A DNA stretch of 64,000 nucleotides from Granulosicoccus sp045106475 (GTDB taxonomy: Bacteria; Pseudomonadota; Gammaproteobacteria; Granulosicoccales; Granulosicoccaceae). Position 1 is the stretch's first letter, and the number at the start of each line of letters is the position of its first letter. The DNA lies in contig JBGCEO010000010.1 in NCBI GenBank assembly GCA_045106475.1, forward strand, positions 24,836 through 88,835. Direction: 5' to 3'. A program made the translations under genes and the position numbers. Below the pieces are notes generated by a model, which saw nothing but the letters and a program-made list of their open reading frames with translations, was not told where the DNA came from and ran no database searches. This document shows, piece by piece, positions 53,846 through 63,440 of this stretch.

Positions 53846-54307
53846 CTAAGCAGCCACCGGATGCCTGTTAAGAACATCTGCACTGACAACTTTTTCAATT
53901 TCCATAGTCATTAGCAAAGTACTATCTAGCTTGTACGCTCGCTGAATAAGCTCTTTTGCAATGCCATCAAGATTATCTGGAGGCGTTTCGAAACTACCAT
54001 CGGTCAGCTCCAACACATCACCAATGCGATCTGCAAGCAGACTGAAAGCCCCCATGTTGGTGCGCACCACAATATTCATCGGTGCTTGATCAGGATCCCT
54101 ATCGGGCAACTCAAGTAACCGCCGCAGATCTATGGCAGTCACTATCTGACCTCTCAGATTAATCAACCCTTTGACAACTGCAGGCGCTATGGCCACTGGC
54201 GTTATCTCTTGAAACTTTATTATTTCCTGCACCTGCTCTACTTCGATACCAAAGTAGAATTTATCCAGATAAAATGTACAGTACTGCTGTTGTGCCGCTT
54301 GACTCAT
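53846..54307 (-). CDS. cheW: Chemotaxis coupling protein CheW
   Basis: CheW links receptors to CheA. The 153 residues form one CheW domain, with CTFYLDKFYFGIEVEQVQEI, GLINLRGQIVTAIDLRRLL and ADRIGDVLEL. It is the second gene after mcp in this run, with 93 bases to cheY. It is probably coupled to the receptor encoded just upstream. Confidence 0.94.
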   Translation of the reverse strand: MSQAAQQQYCTFYLDKFYFGIEVEQVQEIIKFQEITPVAIAPAVVKGLINLRGQIVTAIDLRRLLELPDRDPDQAPMNIVVRTNMGAFSLLADRIGDVLELTDGSFETPPDNLDGIAKELIQRAYKLDSTLLMTMEIEKVVSADVLNRHPVAA

Positions 54308-54612
54308 GCCACAAACGCCCGGAGCAAACTTTCCCTGCCCCCTGTCAATCTATTGCCTTGCTCAATCATCAACGTCTCTACTCATGATAAAAATGATTCA
54401 ATCCTGAATAACCAGGTTTTTGCAAAACTCTCAACCTGCTTCCAGCAAGTAAATTTAATTCGGAGAAACACCTTTATTGGTATTGCTATAAAACTATCGA
54501 CTGAATCAAACTGGCCTTAACAGCAAAAGGTGTGGGGAAGGTTATAATCACTGATAGTTGACGCTTAGAATAAACACTAGTAACGCGTTATCTAATGTTG
54601 AAAATTATTACT
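54308..54612. other. Gene-free stretch between mcp and cheW
   Basis: About 305 bases without a gene. The distance suggests that cheW-cheY-cheB-cheR-cheX have their own promoter separate from mcp. I could not identify a sigma-28-type promoter by eye. Confidence 0.35.
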
Positions 54613-56508
54613 CTAAGCAGCTTTTGACTTATAGCTAACTTGAGACTTGTAGTTGTACTTCCCAAGATATTCTTGTAACAGACGGGAAGAGTTAGCCATC
54701 TCTTGTGCAGCTAAATTAACTGCTTCTACAACCTCTATATTTTTATTGGAGTGTTGCTTAACACTCAGCATAATATTAGCTATATCATGATTCCCTGAGG
54801 CTGCAGACTCAATCGTTCGTAGGAGCTCAGTAGTGGTGGTTTTTTGTTCTTCCACTGCCGACGCAATCGTTGCCTGGGATATATCTATGGTTCCAACGAT
54901 GGTGTTAATGTCACCTATAGCATTAACAGCAACCAAGGTATCTGACTGAATAGAGGCGATTCTACTTTCAATCTGCTCTGTAGCTTTTGCAGTTTCCTTA
55001 GCTAGCTCCTTAACTTCATTGGCTACAACAGCGAAACCCTTTCCAGCATCACCGGCCCGTGCAGCTTCAATAGTTGCGTTCAAAGCAAGCAGATTAGTTT
55101 GCTCAGCTATGGACGTTATTACTTTTATTACATTTCCAATTCCCGCAGAGGAGTCTGACAATTTTCTGATACTGGCGTCAGTACTTTGCACCAGCTCAAC
55201 TGCATTTTCCACTACGGTCACAGCCTCACTGGTATTAACAGAGATTTCCCTCACTGATGTAGTCATCTCTTGTGTCGCGATCGTTGCCGCTTCTACTGAT
55301 GTACCAACACCGCTTATACTGCCGGAAACCCGCTTGGCCATACCAGACCTCTTCTCGGTGAGCTGGAATAGGTCAGCACTTAGTTCATCCAATCGCACCG
55401 CTGCGCTGGAAACATCAGAGACAGTGCTATCGATTTTCTGCAAGCTATGCCTCAGACCTTCAAACAACTCGTCAAGTGCCACAGCCATTCTTCCCAAATC
55501 ATCCGAATCATCAGAGCAATCTATGGGATAACTAAAATTACCCGTTGAAGCCGATCGCACTGCCTCGAGCAATTGGCCAATTCGATTTTTAAGTAACTCG
55601 GCCTGTTCCGCATGTTTAGACATCTCTGCCAGCTTATCCTGGTGCAGGCGCGCTTCTTCCTTGCGCATAGCAGTTTCATGCTCTTCGAGTAACTCTCTTT
55701 GTCTTCTGCTCTCGGCTTCAGCAGCCATTTGTTGATTTTTTAGTCGCTGCGTATTGAGCAAGTTACTTTTAAAAACCTCTACAGCCCGCGCGATTGCACC
55801 AACCTCATCATTGCGATCAACCCATGGTATCTGAATGCCATGATCGCCACCTGCAAGCCTTGACATGAGATCGCTAATCTCTATCAGTGGTGCTATTACA
55901 ACCCGACGATTAAACGTATTAACCAGCAGTATCATCAGCGCCATTAGTGCAGCAGCCAACAGGCCCTCACTAATCAGATCCGAATAGATTTGTTCTTTAA
56001 GCAGCTCAAAATCCCAGTGAGTAAGCAGTACCCCGATCTGCTCACCATCAGCACTAGACATAATGGGTACAATAATATGCTGAAATTCCCCTTTCTGATT
56101 GTTTAAAGTTTCTTTGCTCTGGAGCGCTTGTTCAATCAAACTCGTGGCATTCTGATGCATCTCATGCTGGCTCGAATCAGACACAAACTTGTAGCGCTGC
56201 TGCTTTGATTGATCGTAGACAGAAGCTGCACTCAGGCTCGTTATCGTATCCATACTGGATAGACCCGTGATAACCTTTTCAAGCGCATCAGCAGATTTAA
56301 GCCCGTCCTTATCAGCCATTTGACTGGCAATAAGTGTTGAAATACTTTCGTTACTTACCGCTGCCAATTCACTTTGATGTTTGTAGATTGTGTGAAGGCT
56401 CAGAGCTATAAGTGCTGCAAAAGCAAACGTGGCGCAAAACAAAAGCGTCAACATCAACGATCGGTTTACAGACTTCTGGGATTTAGTACTTATCGCCGAA
56501 AAAAGCAT
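54613..56508 (-). CDS. Methyl-accepting chemotaxis protein with two HAMP-like segments
   Basis: This is a transmembrane chemoreceptor of 631 residues from the ATG at 56508, preceded by GAGG seven bases upstream. A GTG at 56547 would add 13 residues. Helix 19-40, a periplasmic sensor of about 140 residues (41-180), helix 181-198, HAMP (about 200-252), a charged coiled coil (255-308), a second HAMP-like segment (308-358) and the signalling domain follow. The tip sequence IAEQTNLLALNATIEAARAG and KGFAVVANEVKELA is canonical. The ligand is unknown. There is no NWETF-type tether, so CheR binding must be by another route. Confidence 0.9.
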   Translation of the reverse strand: MLFSAISTKSQKSVNRSLMLTLLFCATFAFAALIALSLHTIYKHQSELAAVSNESISTLIASQMADKDGLKSADALEKVITGLSSMDTITSLSAASVYDQSKQQRYKFVSDSSQHEMHQNATSLIEQALQSKETLNNQKGEFQHIIVPIMSSADGEQIGVLLTHWDFELLKEQIYSDLISEGLLAAALMALMILLVNTFNRRVVIAPLIEISDLMSRLAGGDHGIQIPWVDRNDEVGAIARAVEVFKSNLLNTQRLKNQQMAAEAESRRQRELLEEHETAMRKEEARLHQDKLAEMSKHAEQAELLKNRIGQLLEAVRSASTGNFSYPIDCSDDSDDLGRMAVALDELFEGLRHSLQKIDSTVSDVSSAAVRLDELSADLFQLTEKRSGMAKRVSGSISGVGTSVEAATIATQEMTTSVREISVNTSEAVTVVENAVELVQSTDASIRKLSDSSAGIGNVIKVITSIAEQTNLLALNATIEAARAGDAGKGFAVVANEVKELAKETAKATEQIESRIASIQSDTLVAVNAIGDINTIVGTIDISQATIASAVEEQKTTTTELLRTIESAASGNHDIANIMLSVKQHSNKNIEVVEAVNLAAQEMANSSRLLQEYLGKYNYKSQVSYKSKAA

Positions 56509-56938
56509 GGCTTGCCTCGAATATCGTTGATGTTCCGCTGAAACCACGTTGAATGCCAGGCATTCATACTTGTCAGTGCTGGCTTACAGTAGGTCAATAA
56601 AGATGGACCCAAAAAATAGATAGATTTTTATCGTCGCAGGATTTTTAGCGACGTTGAGGCGATTGCCTGAACGGATCAGCCCTATGCTGGGGTTAAACAC
56701 AGAAAGTGAACAATAGTTTCAGCCTGTGTAAATAAGGCAGTAAAGTACTGGAGCTCATGTTATATGCGCCAAAGGAATGCCGGTAAATGAGCGAATCTAA
56801 AATTCTTTGTAACAATGTTGTCGTTACCTGAGACTAGGCTCACTCAAGTAACCCCCAGTAGTATTATCTGCAGATAACGTGTTCCTTGCCTTAAAAACGC
56901 AAGCTTCACCCGTCGTACTGGAAAAACAGGAGTTATCT
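56509..56938. other. Divergent region between mcp and the DUF937 gene
   Basis: About 430 bases with no gene. A small inverted repeat (GTCGC/GCGAC around 56632-56651) is present. Promoters for both genes must be here, but I cannot identify them. Confidence 0.35.
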
Positions 56939-58096
56939 ATGTCTTTTAATATTGTGGATTTGATCAAAGAGCAACTCAGTGATCAGCTAATCGGGCAGCT
57001 GGGCGGAGTTTTGGGCACCGACGCTAATCAGACTAACGGCGCGCTTTCTGGAGCGGTACCCGGATTGCTCTCTGGATTGATAAAAAGCACAGGCAACCCT
57101 GGTGGTGCAGGGGCATTGTTCGAAGCGATAGATAAACAGGATGATGGCATTCTGGGCAACATGGGAAACCTGTTAGGCGCAAGCCAGGCCAGTGCAACTG
57201 CAGACCAGGGCACATCGCTGCTAACAACGCTTCTCGGTAGTGGAGCATTGGGGCAGCTGGCAGGTGTGATTGCAAATTTTGCTGGAGTTAGCCGCGGTAA
57301 CACCGGTTCCTTAATGGGCATGCTGGCTCCCATCATTATCGGCGTTATCAAGAAACAGGTTCTCGATGGCGGAATGAACGCAAATGCTCTCACCAGTATG
57401 CTTGGTGATCAAAATGACAATATAAACGCTGCAATGCCGCAAGGTTTTTCGGATCAACTACAGTCGGCCGGCTTTTTTGATAGTATCGCCGCTGCTCCAA
57501 TGGCTGCAGTGACAAAGCCGGAGGTTCCCGAGGTGCCCAACCCTGCGGCACCAGCAGATTCAAACTCAGGAGGAAGTTTTATGAAATGGTTACTCCCGCT
57601 GGCTGCGGTAGTTGTACTTGGTTGGTTCGGCATGCAATACATGGGCAAGAAGGCCGAGACCGATGCACTGAATGCAGCCGCAGCTGCCGCGGAAGAAGCT
57701 GCAGAAGCAGCAGCTGAGGTCGCGAAATCAAACCAGGATGCTCTCAAGGCAGCTCAGGATGCAATGCCTGAAGGCATTGATTTGAGCAAGATATCTGGTG
57801 CACTTGATGGTGTATTTGGTTCAGCCTCCGAAGCCCTGGGGGGAATAAGCGATATCGATTCAGCCAAGGCTGCTATCCCTTCACTTCAAGAAGCGGGTAG
57901 TAAGTTAGGTGGCCTTACTGATGTTGTTGCAAGACTTCCTGACGCTGCTAAAGGTCCAATCGGGGGCCTGGTATCCGCTGGAATTGCAACGCTTCAGCCC
58001 ATCATCGATAAAGTATCAGCGATTCCTGGAGTGGGTTCTGTTATTGAGCCGGTCATTCAACCTCTAATGGATGCACTCAACGGGCTGGCAGGTTAA
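56939..58096 (+). CDS. DUF937 membrane protein
   Basis: The ATG at 56939 has an excellent AGGAG seven bases upstream and gives 385 residues. The first 175 or so match DUF937 (YidB-like), rich in Gly/Leu (DQLIGQLGGVLGTDANQTN). One membrane helix follows at about 216-233, then an Ala/Glu-rich coiled coil (about 240-272) and a C-terminal Gly/Ala-rich region with repeated hydrophobic patterns. No function is known for the family. It stands alone, with a long hairpin after it. Confidence 0.8.
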   Translation: MSFNIVDLIKEQLSDQLIGQLGGVLGTDANQTNGALSGAVPGLLSGLIKSTGNPGGAGALFEAIDKQDDGILGNMGNLLGASQASATADQGTSLLTTLLGSGALGQLAGVIANFAGVSRGNTGSLMGMLAPIIIGVIKKQVLDGGMNANALTSMLGDQNDNINAAMPQGFSDQLQSAGFFDSIAAAPMAAVTKPEVPEVPNPAAPADSNSGGSFMKWLLPLAAVVVLGWFGMQYMGKKAETDALNAAAAAAEEAAEAAAEVAKSNQDALKAAQDAMPEGIDLSKISGALDGVFGSASEALGGISDIDSAKAAIPSLQEAGSKLGGLTDVVARLPDAAKGPIGGLVSAGIATLQPIIDKVSAIPGVGSVIEPVIQPLMDALNGLAG

Positions 58097-58124
58097 GGCC
58101 TGCTGAACAACGATAGGTTAAACA

Positions 58125-58175
58125 GATGAGTTGCTCTGGATGGTTGCAGTTACCTGCCAACTAGAGCAACTCATC
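58125..58175. terminator. Long hairpin between convergent genes
   Basis: A perfect 13-bp inverted repeat (GATGAGTTGCTCT at 58125-58137, AGAGCAACTCATC at 58163-58175) with a 25-base loop lies between the DUF937 gene and murQ ends. It probably ends transcription from one or both sides, though no U-run follows. Confidence 0.6.
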
Positions 58176-58182
58176 ATGCTAT

Positions 58183-59085
58183 CTAATTAGAGTCAATGGA
58201 AGCCATTGATTCACGCAAAGAACCGCGATATTTTTCAAGACGGCTGCGCCCGCTCTCGGCAGAATCTCCCAGTGCAATTAGCGCAGCCAACTTAACCCAA
58301 CCATCTGCAGAATCGATAGCACTCTGTGCATCACTCTCATTCAGGGCTGGTAATACACCTTGTAACAAACGAATTCGTCGCTGGTCCAGCTTACGATTGA
58401 CGGCTGCCATATCGACCATCAGATTTCCGTAGGTTCGATTCAGTCTTATCATCAAGGTTGTACTCAGAAGATTAAGTGCAATTTTCTGAGCAGTACCTGC
58501 GGCCATGCGCGTGGAACCTGCCAACACTTCAGCCCCGCTATCCAACCAGACAGGACAATCAGCGCCAAGTAGTAACGGCGTGTCAGCATTGTTGGCAACA
58601 CCTATCGTCAGAGCCCCTGCCTTGGATGCCTCTTGTAGCCAACTACAGGTCCAGGCTGATCGGCCACTGGCCGCAACAGCGATCAGAACATCGTTTCGGT
58701 TAACTGAAGCGGCTGCGACATCCTCCCTCGCCTTCTCCGCATCATCTTCAACATTTTCGACACTGGACAACAAGGCACGTTCTCCTCCAGCCATACACAG
58801 AAGCAGCCGCTCATGCGGCCAGCCAAAGGTTGGCCACATTTCAGCGCCATCTTGAACGGCAAGCCGACCCGATGCACCGGCACCTGCCAATATAAGTCGA
58901 CCGTCGCCTTCACTCAGGCGTTGAGATGCCATACCAACAGCAGTATCCAGTGCTTGTGATGCCTGGCGAACCGCCTCGACAGCTTGCAATTGACTACTCA
59001 CCAGGACATCGAGGATATCTGCAGTTGATCTCAGATCCAGATCTAAAAGAGACTGTTCAATCGCTTCAGTTTGAATAATGTTCAT
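58183..59085 (-). CDS. murQ: N-acetylmuramic acid 6-phosphate etherase
   Basis: MurQ cleaves MurNAc-6-phosphate to GlcNAc-6-phosphate and D-lactate in peptidoglycan-sugar recycling. The 300 residues match the family. The SIS-fold segment AGAGASGRLAVQDGAEMWPT contains the catalytic Glu82, and SVENVEDDAE holds the second glutamate. Its start codon shares one base with the nagA stop (TAATG), so it is coupled to nagA. Together with nagA and the kinase it forms an amino-sugar catabolic operon. Confidence 0.93.
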   Translation of the reverse strand: MNIIQTEAIEQSLLDLDLRSTADILDVLVSSQLQAVEAVRQASQALDTAVGMASQRLSEGDGRLILAGAGASGRLAVQDGAEMWPTFGWPHERLLLCMAGGERALLSSVENVEDDAEKAREDVAAASVNRNDVLIAVAASGRSAWTCSWLQEASKAGALTIGVANNADTPLLLGADCPVWLDSGAEVLAGSTRMAAGTAQKIALNLLSTTLMIRLNRTYGNLMVDMAAVNRKLDQRRIRLLQGVLPALNESDAQSAIDSADGWVKLAALIALGDSAESGRSRLEKYRGSLRESMASIDSN

Positions 59086-60185
59086 TATTTATCACCCAGA
59101 TCATATCGCTTGCCGGAGAGCCAAAGCGCTGATAGACCTTGTTCATCCAACTCCAGCCAATTCGCATGAGCCCCTGTATTGATTACGCCATAGTCCGCTG
59201 CACCTAACCAACGCGCCGGCATGGAGCTGCACAAGCGTGATATCGCTTCCCACTCCAGATCCCAGCTACGTAGCACCTCTATTGATCGCTGTTGTGTCAG
59301 GCAGCTGCCAGCTAGCGTCCCATCTTCCAACACGACCCTGTCTGCTTCTTTGGTTATTGTCAACGAACCCAGTTTGAATTGGCCATCAGGCATACCAGCA
59401 GCTGAAGTCGCATCGGTAACGCTATACAAGCCGGGAATGGCACGCTTGGCAGCATCAAATGCAGCTCTATCAACGTGAATACCATCAGTGATGACTTCAG
59501 CAAACTCGGCATAGGCCAACGCAGCCAAGGCTGCACCACCCTCCCTGTGTTTCACTGCACTCATGGCATTGTACAAATGCGTCACACCTACTCCCTGGTT
59601 GATAGCTGCACTGGCCTGAGCCCAGCTACAAACGGTATGCCCTAGCTGGGCACGCACTCCATATCGTTGACAGAGTTCAGGCACATGCCCATCGATGTCC
59701 AGCTCGGGAGCATACGTTATAACTCTAACAATACCTGAACTAAGCCATCGCTCCAGGATTGATAGATCAAGTGGAATAGGGAAATCAGGCTGTGCGCCTA
59801 ACTTATCAGGGTTGATAAACGGTCCTTCCAGGTGAACACCCAGCAAGTGAGCACCACATTCCGGAGGTGATTGCATGACACGTTTGACACTGGCTAGAAA
59901 CTCATCAATCTGTTCTACAGGTGCTGTCACGGATGTAGCCAACATTGCGCCTGTGCCATAACTGGCATGAGTACGCAGCACCGTTCGCAGTGCCTCATCC
60001 CCTTGCATCACATCCGCCCCCCCTCCACCATGTATATGTAAGTCAACGGGGGCCGGCAGGAAACGTGGAGAAAGTTCAGATGAATTTTGAGGTACTAGCT
60101 TGATTACGTTGCTGCCGTGATGGCAGGCGCCTTTCACCCAGCCCTCTGGAGTGAGCCACTGCCCGATTGTTTTAATTGGCATCAT
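59085..60185 (-). CDS. nagA: N-acetylglucosamine-6-phosphate deacetylase
   Basis: NagA converts GlcNAc-6-phosphate to glucosamine-6-phosphate and acetate. The ATG at 60185 overlaps the upstream kinase stop by four bases and gives 366 residues. The amidohydrolase HxH is at 50-52 (VDLHIHGGGGADVM), with HLEGPFINP, GHTVCSW, HLYNAMSAV and the catalytic aspartate in VTDATSAAGM. Its product enters glycolysis through NagB, not found in this window. Confidence 0.93.
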   Translation of the reverse strand: MMPIKTIGQWLTPEGWVKGACHHGSNVIKLVPQNSSELSPRFLPAPVDLHIHGGGGADVMQGDEALRTVLRTHASYGTGAMLATSVTAPVEQIDEFLASVKRVMQSPPECGAHLLGVHLEGPFINPDKLGAQPDFPIPLDLSILERWLSSGIVRVITYAPELDIDGHVPELCQRYGVRAQLGHTVCSWAQASAAINQGVGVTHLYNAMSAVKHREGGAALAALAYAEFAEVITDGIHVDRAAFDAAKRAIPGLYSVTDATSAAGMPDGQFKLGSLTITKEADRVVLEDGTLAGSCLTQQRSIEVLRSWDLEWEAISRLCSSMPARWLGAADYGVINTGAHANWLELDEQGLSALWLSGKRYDLGDK

Positions 60186-61036
60186 TGCGCTTGCCTGGAC
60201 AATTGCCACAATCCACGCAACGCATCACCATGAGCCTTGGCAATTCGGTTACCTAAAACTTCGCCCAGTCGAGGGCTCAGCTGCTCTCCAATTCCTCCCA
60301 CTATGTAAACCGGAAGATCTGCAGGCGCTAAAGCAATCAATGCCAGACAGTGATCAGCCGCTTCTTCCAAAAGGCGCTTTGCCAGCATATCCCCCCGGGC
60401 AGCATGCTCCACCACCAATGGAGCCAATTGAGCAAGCACACTGGACTGAGTTTGAGTAGTCCACTGCTGAATCGAAGAGACGCTGGAGCCTACTCGACTC
60501 TCTACTGCACAGATCAAAGTGGACTCTTCGGTTCTACCGTCTTTATGCCCTATATATATTTGTAACAAGCGCATACCCAGCCACGCACCAGAACCTTCAT
60601 CGCCTACCGGAAATCCCCAGCCGCCAACCATATGACTGTTACCATCGCAGCCCATCCAATGCAGCACGCTGCCAGTGCCAACTGCCAGACAGATGCCGGG
60701 CAAACCCGCTGAGGCACCTAGCAGCTGGGCATGACCATCTGTCACTAAAGTGCAGGGTAATGAGGGGGGTAGCAATCTCAAAAAGTCATGACGCCTGCGT
60801 TCCTGCAGCGACCCCGCCAACCCAAGCATCAAACGATCGGGCAACCATTGCTGATCTTTTTGGAGGGATCGTCCGAGTTTTCGCAAACCGGTCTCAATAT
60901 GCTGCCACGCGGCAGATACGCCCAAAGACAGACTGGCATGCTCATTTATACTGACTCTCGCCAGCACCTCACCTCCGGCGTTAAAGGCCGCCATTCGGCA
61001 TCGACTCGCGCCTCCATCTACGGCCACAACGATCAT
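60182..61036 (-). CDS. BadF/BadG-family amino-sugar kinase (MurK/NagK-like)
   Basis: This is a 284-residue ATP-dependent kinase of the BadF/BadG/BcrA/BcrD family. The phosphate-1 loop is VAVDGGASRCRMAAF, the phosphate-2 region VTDGHAQLLGA and AVGTGSVLHWMG, followed by GWGFPVGDEGSGAWLG. In Clostridium, MurK of this family phosphorylates both GlcNAc and MurNAc; the murQ-nagA neighbourhood suggests a similar substrate here. It is first in the operon and divergent from the ABC transporter genes by about 100 bases. GlcNAc-only specificity cannot be excluded. Confidence 0.82.
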   Translation of the reverse strand: MIVVAVDGGASRCRMAAFNAGGEVLARVSINEHASLSLGVSAAWQHIETGLRKLGRSLQKDQQWLPDRLMLGLAGSLQERRRHDFLRLLPPSLPCTLVTDGHAQLLGASAGLPGICLAVGTGSVLHWMGCDGNSHMVGGWGFPVGDEGSGAWLGMRLLQIYIGHKDGRTEESTLICAVESRVGSSVSSIQQWTTQTQSSVLAQLAPLVVEHAARGDMLAKRLLEEAADHCLALIALAPADLPVYIVGGIGEQLSPRLGEVLGNRIAKAHGDALRGLWQLSRQAQ

Positions 61037-61137
61037 ATATCTCCAACAATTGGCTTGGTCAAAAATTATATTTTACGCATCAACAGAATGGCGATACCAT
61101 CGAGGGACTCAATTCAGAGCCAAAACAGGAGAATTGC

Positions 61138-62388
61138 ATGCGTAGTTTCGCATTGAGAACAGCTGCCCTGGCAGTTGCCATGAGTCTGTCAGGTATAGCC
61201 CTGGCGGAAAAAACCGTGATAACCATTGAAAGCTGGCGGGCTGAAGACCAGGCTATTTGGGATGAAAAAATACTACCCGTATTTGAAGCGGCCTACCCTG
61301 AGATTGATGTTCAATTCAAGCCTACTACAGCCACCGAATACAACGCTGCCCTGAACGCACGCCTGGCAGGTGGCACCGCTGGCGACATCATTACCTGCCG
61401 CCCCTTTGACAATGCTCTGGCTATGTATGAGGCGGGTAATTTGGCCGATATCAAAGGCATGAGTGGATTGGAGAATTTTTCTGACGTTGCCAAAGGGGCC
61501 TGGTCGACAGATTCTGGTGATGCAACATTCTGTGTTCCTATGGCATCCGTTATTCATGCATTCATGTACAACAAGGATGCCTTCGCAGAGCTGGGTTTGG
61601 AAGTACCAACCACAGAAACTGAATTCTACGCAGCGTTAGACGCAATCAAGGAGGAAGGCAGTTACATTCCGATGGCTATGGGGACTAAAGATCAATGGGA
61701 AGCTGCAACAATGGCCTATACCAATGTCGGCCCTAGCTACTGGGGTGGTGAAGAGGGGCGCCTGGCACTCATAAAAGGTGAAGCAAAGTTTACCGACGAT
61801 GTGTTTGTTGAAGGTTTCCGTCAAATGCAAAAATGGACACCCTATCTGGGCAATGGCTATCAGGCACAAGGCTACACCGATAGCCAGAATTTATTTACGC
61901 TGGGTCGAGCAGCAATATACCCAACAGGCTCCTGGGAGATAACAGGGTTTCAGGAAAATGCTGAATTTGAATTGGGGGCATTTGCTCCACCCATGAAAGA
62001 TGGCGGCGACAAGTGCTATATCAGCGATCATACTGATATTGGTATTGGAATGAACGCAGCAACCGAGAACAAGGAAGCGGTTACGACATTCCTTGAGTGG
62101 ACAACCTCAGCTGATTTTGCAGGACTCTTAACCAATGCTGCACCAGGATTTTTCTCCTTGGCCAGTCACGATATAGAGGTTGAAAACGCCCTGGCTCAGG
62201 AGTTTGTAGCAATGCGAGGAACCTGTGAATCAACGATCCGCGTTGCCCATCAAATCCTGGGACGAGGCGAACCAGCATTAAGTAACGAGCTTTGGACCCT
62301 TACAGCAAATGTAATCAATGGCACCATGACACCCGAAGAAGCTGGTGCAGATGCACAGGCTAACCTGGATGGCTGGTACAAGCCCTGA
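61138..62388 (+). CDS. Sugar ABC transporter substrate-binding protein
   Basis: This is a periplasmic solute-binding protein of the carbohydrate (family 1) type. The 416 residues start with a signal peptide cleaved after IALA. The ATG is preceded by AGGAGAATTGC, a strong ribosome binding site. The body contains the typical family segments ITIESWRAEDQAIWDEKILPVF and FTLGRAAIYPTGSWEI. Its neighbours suggest an amino sugar or muropeptide-derived sugar as ligand. The two permeases follow. Confidence 0.88.
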   Translation: MRSFALRTAALAVAMSLSGIALAEKTVITIESWRAEDQAIWDEKILPVFEAAYPEIDVQFKPTTATEYNAALNARLAGGTAGDIITCRPFDNALAMYEAGNLADIKGMSGLENFSDVAKGAWSTDSGDATFCVPMASVIHAFMYNKDAFAELGLEVPTTETEFYAALDAIKEEGSYIPMAMGTKDQWEAATMAYTNVGPSYWGGEEGRLALIKGEAKFTDDVFVEGFRQMQKWTPYLGNGYQAQGYTDSQNLFTLGRAAIYPTGSWEITGFQENAEFELGAFAPPMKDGGDKCYISDHTDIGIGMNAATENKEAVTTFLEWTTSADFAGLLTNAAPGFFSLASHDIEVENALAQEFVAMRGTCESTIRVAHQILGRGEPALSNELWTLTANVINGTMTPEEAGADAQANLDGWYKP

Positions 62389-62495
62389 CCAACGCCATAG
62401 GATAAGCGCAGGCCAGTCCCGACAAATAGTTGGGATTGGCCGCGGCGCTACCTGCTCACTCGCTAACAACGCCTGATTCAATCAATTTCTATTAA

Positions 62496-63440
62496 ATGGG
62501 TGCTACCAAGCAATCGGAGTCGAAGCAACAGTCAGCTACACGCTGGTACATACTTGTATTTTTAGCGCCTGCAACGCTCATATACACAATTTTTGCAATT
62601 TACCCGATTGTGGAATCCTTGCGCCTCTCTCTATATGTCGAGAGCGATGGCCATGCCCTGTTTATCGGCTTGGCAAATTACGCGCGCTTATTCGGCGAGC
62701 CCTATTGGGCTGAGCAATTCTGGAATGCGTTCAAGAATAATGTGCTGCTGTTTGTTATGCACATGCTGATACAAAACCCGATCGCTCTCGCCTTGGCAGC
62801 TCTACTCAGCATCCCGACTCTAAAAGGAGCTGCCACCTACCGAACCATCTTCTTTTTACCGACACTGCTCTCTGTCGTAGTCGTGGGCTTTATCTGGCAA
62901 CTGATCCTATCGCCACTCTGGGGAGTAACGCCCGATGCCATGAAAGCACTGGGATTAGGTAATTTTTTCAAACCCTGGCTCGGCCTGGAGAGCAGTGCCT
63001 TGATCACAGTTACGTTAATTTCCATCTGGCAGTACGTCGGCATACCGCTCATGCTGTTCTACGCAGCATTACTGAACATTCCAGAAGAAACCATTGAGGC
63101 TGCGCGCATCGATGGTTTGAACGGATGGTGGATTTTCTGGAAAGTTAAACTGCCGCTAATTCTTCCGACCCTGGGTTTGGTTGCGATACTCACCTATATT
63201 GGCAATTTTACAGCCAGCTTCGACTTAATCTACTCGCTGCAGGGTGGCCTGGCCGGACCAAACTACTCAACCGATGTCATGGGTACTTTTCTGTTTCGAA
63301 GCTTTTTCGGATTCCAGGCACAATTGGGTGATGAACACATGGGAGCAACGGTAGCCTCTGCCCTGTTTTTCATAATATTGGTGGGCGTGAGCGTCTACCT
63401 GTTTGGCGTGCAACGACGCCTTCAGAGGTACGACCACTGA
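62496..63440 (+). CDS. Sugar ABC transporter permease 1
   Basis: This is an inner-membrane MalF-like permease of 314 residues with six helices and the EAA loop EAARIDGLNGWWIFWKVKLPLI. The N-terminal stretch before the first helix is polar (KQSESKQQSATRWY). It follows the substrate-binding gene by about 107 bases and shares one base with the next permease start (TGATG). Confidence 0.9.
   Translation: MGATKQSESKQQSATRWYILVFLAPATLIYTIFAIYPIVESLRLSLYVESDGHALFIGLANYARLFGEPYWAEQFWNAFKNNVLLFVMHMLIQNPIALALAALLSIPTLKGAATYRTIFFLPTLLSVVVVGFIWQLILSPLWGVTPDAMKALGLGNFFKPWLGLESSALITVTLISIWQYVGIPLMLFYAALLNIPEETIEAARIDGLNGWWIFWKVKLPLILPTLGLVAILTYIGNFTASFDLIYSLQGGLAGPNYSTDVMGTFLFRSFFGFQAQLGDEHMGATVASALFFIILVGVSVYLFGVQRRLQRYDH

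Noticed and set aside
55019..55531. 170-codon plus-strand frame inside the receptor gene
   Set aside because: Antisense to the conserved signalling domain, with low-complexity Ser/Ala content typical of a shadow frame.
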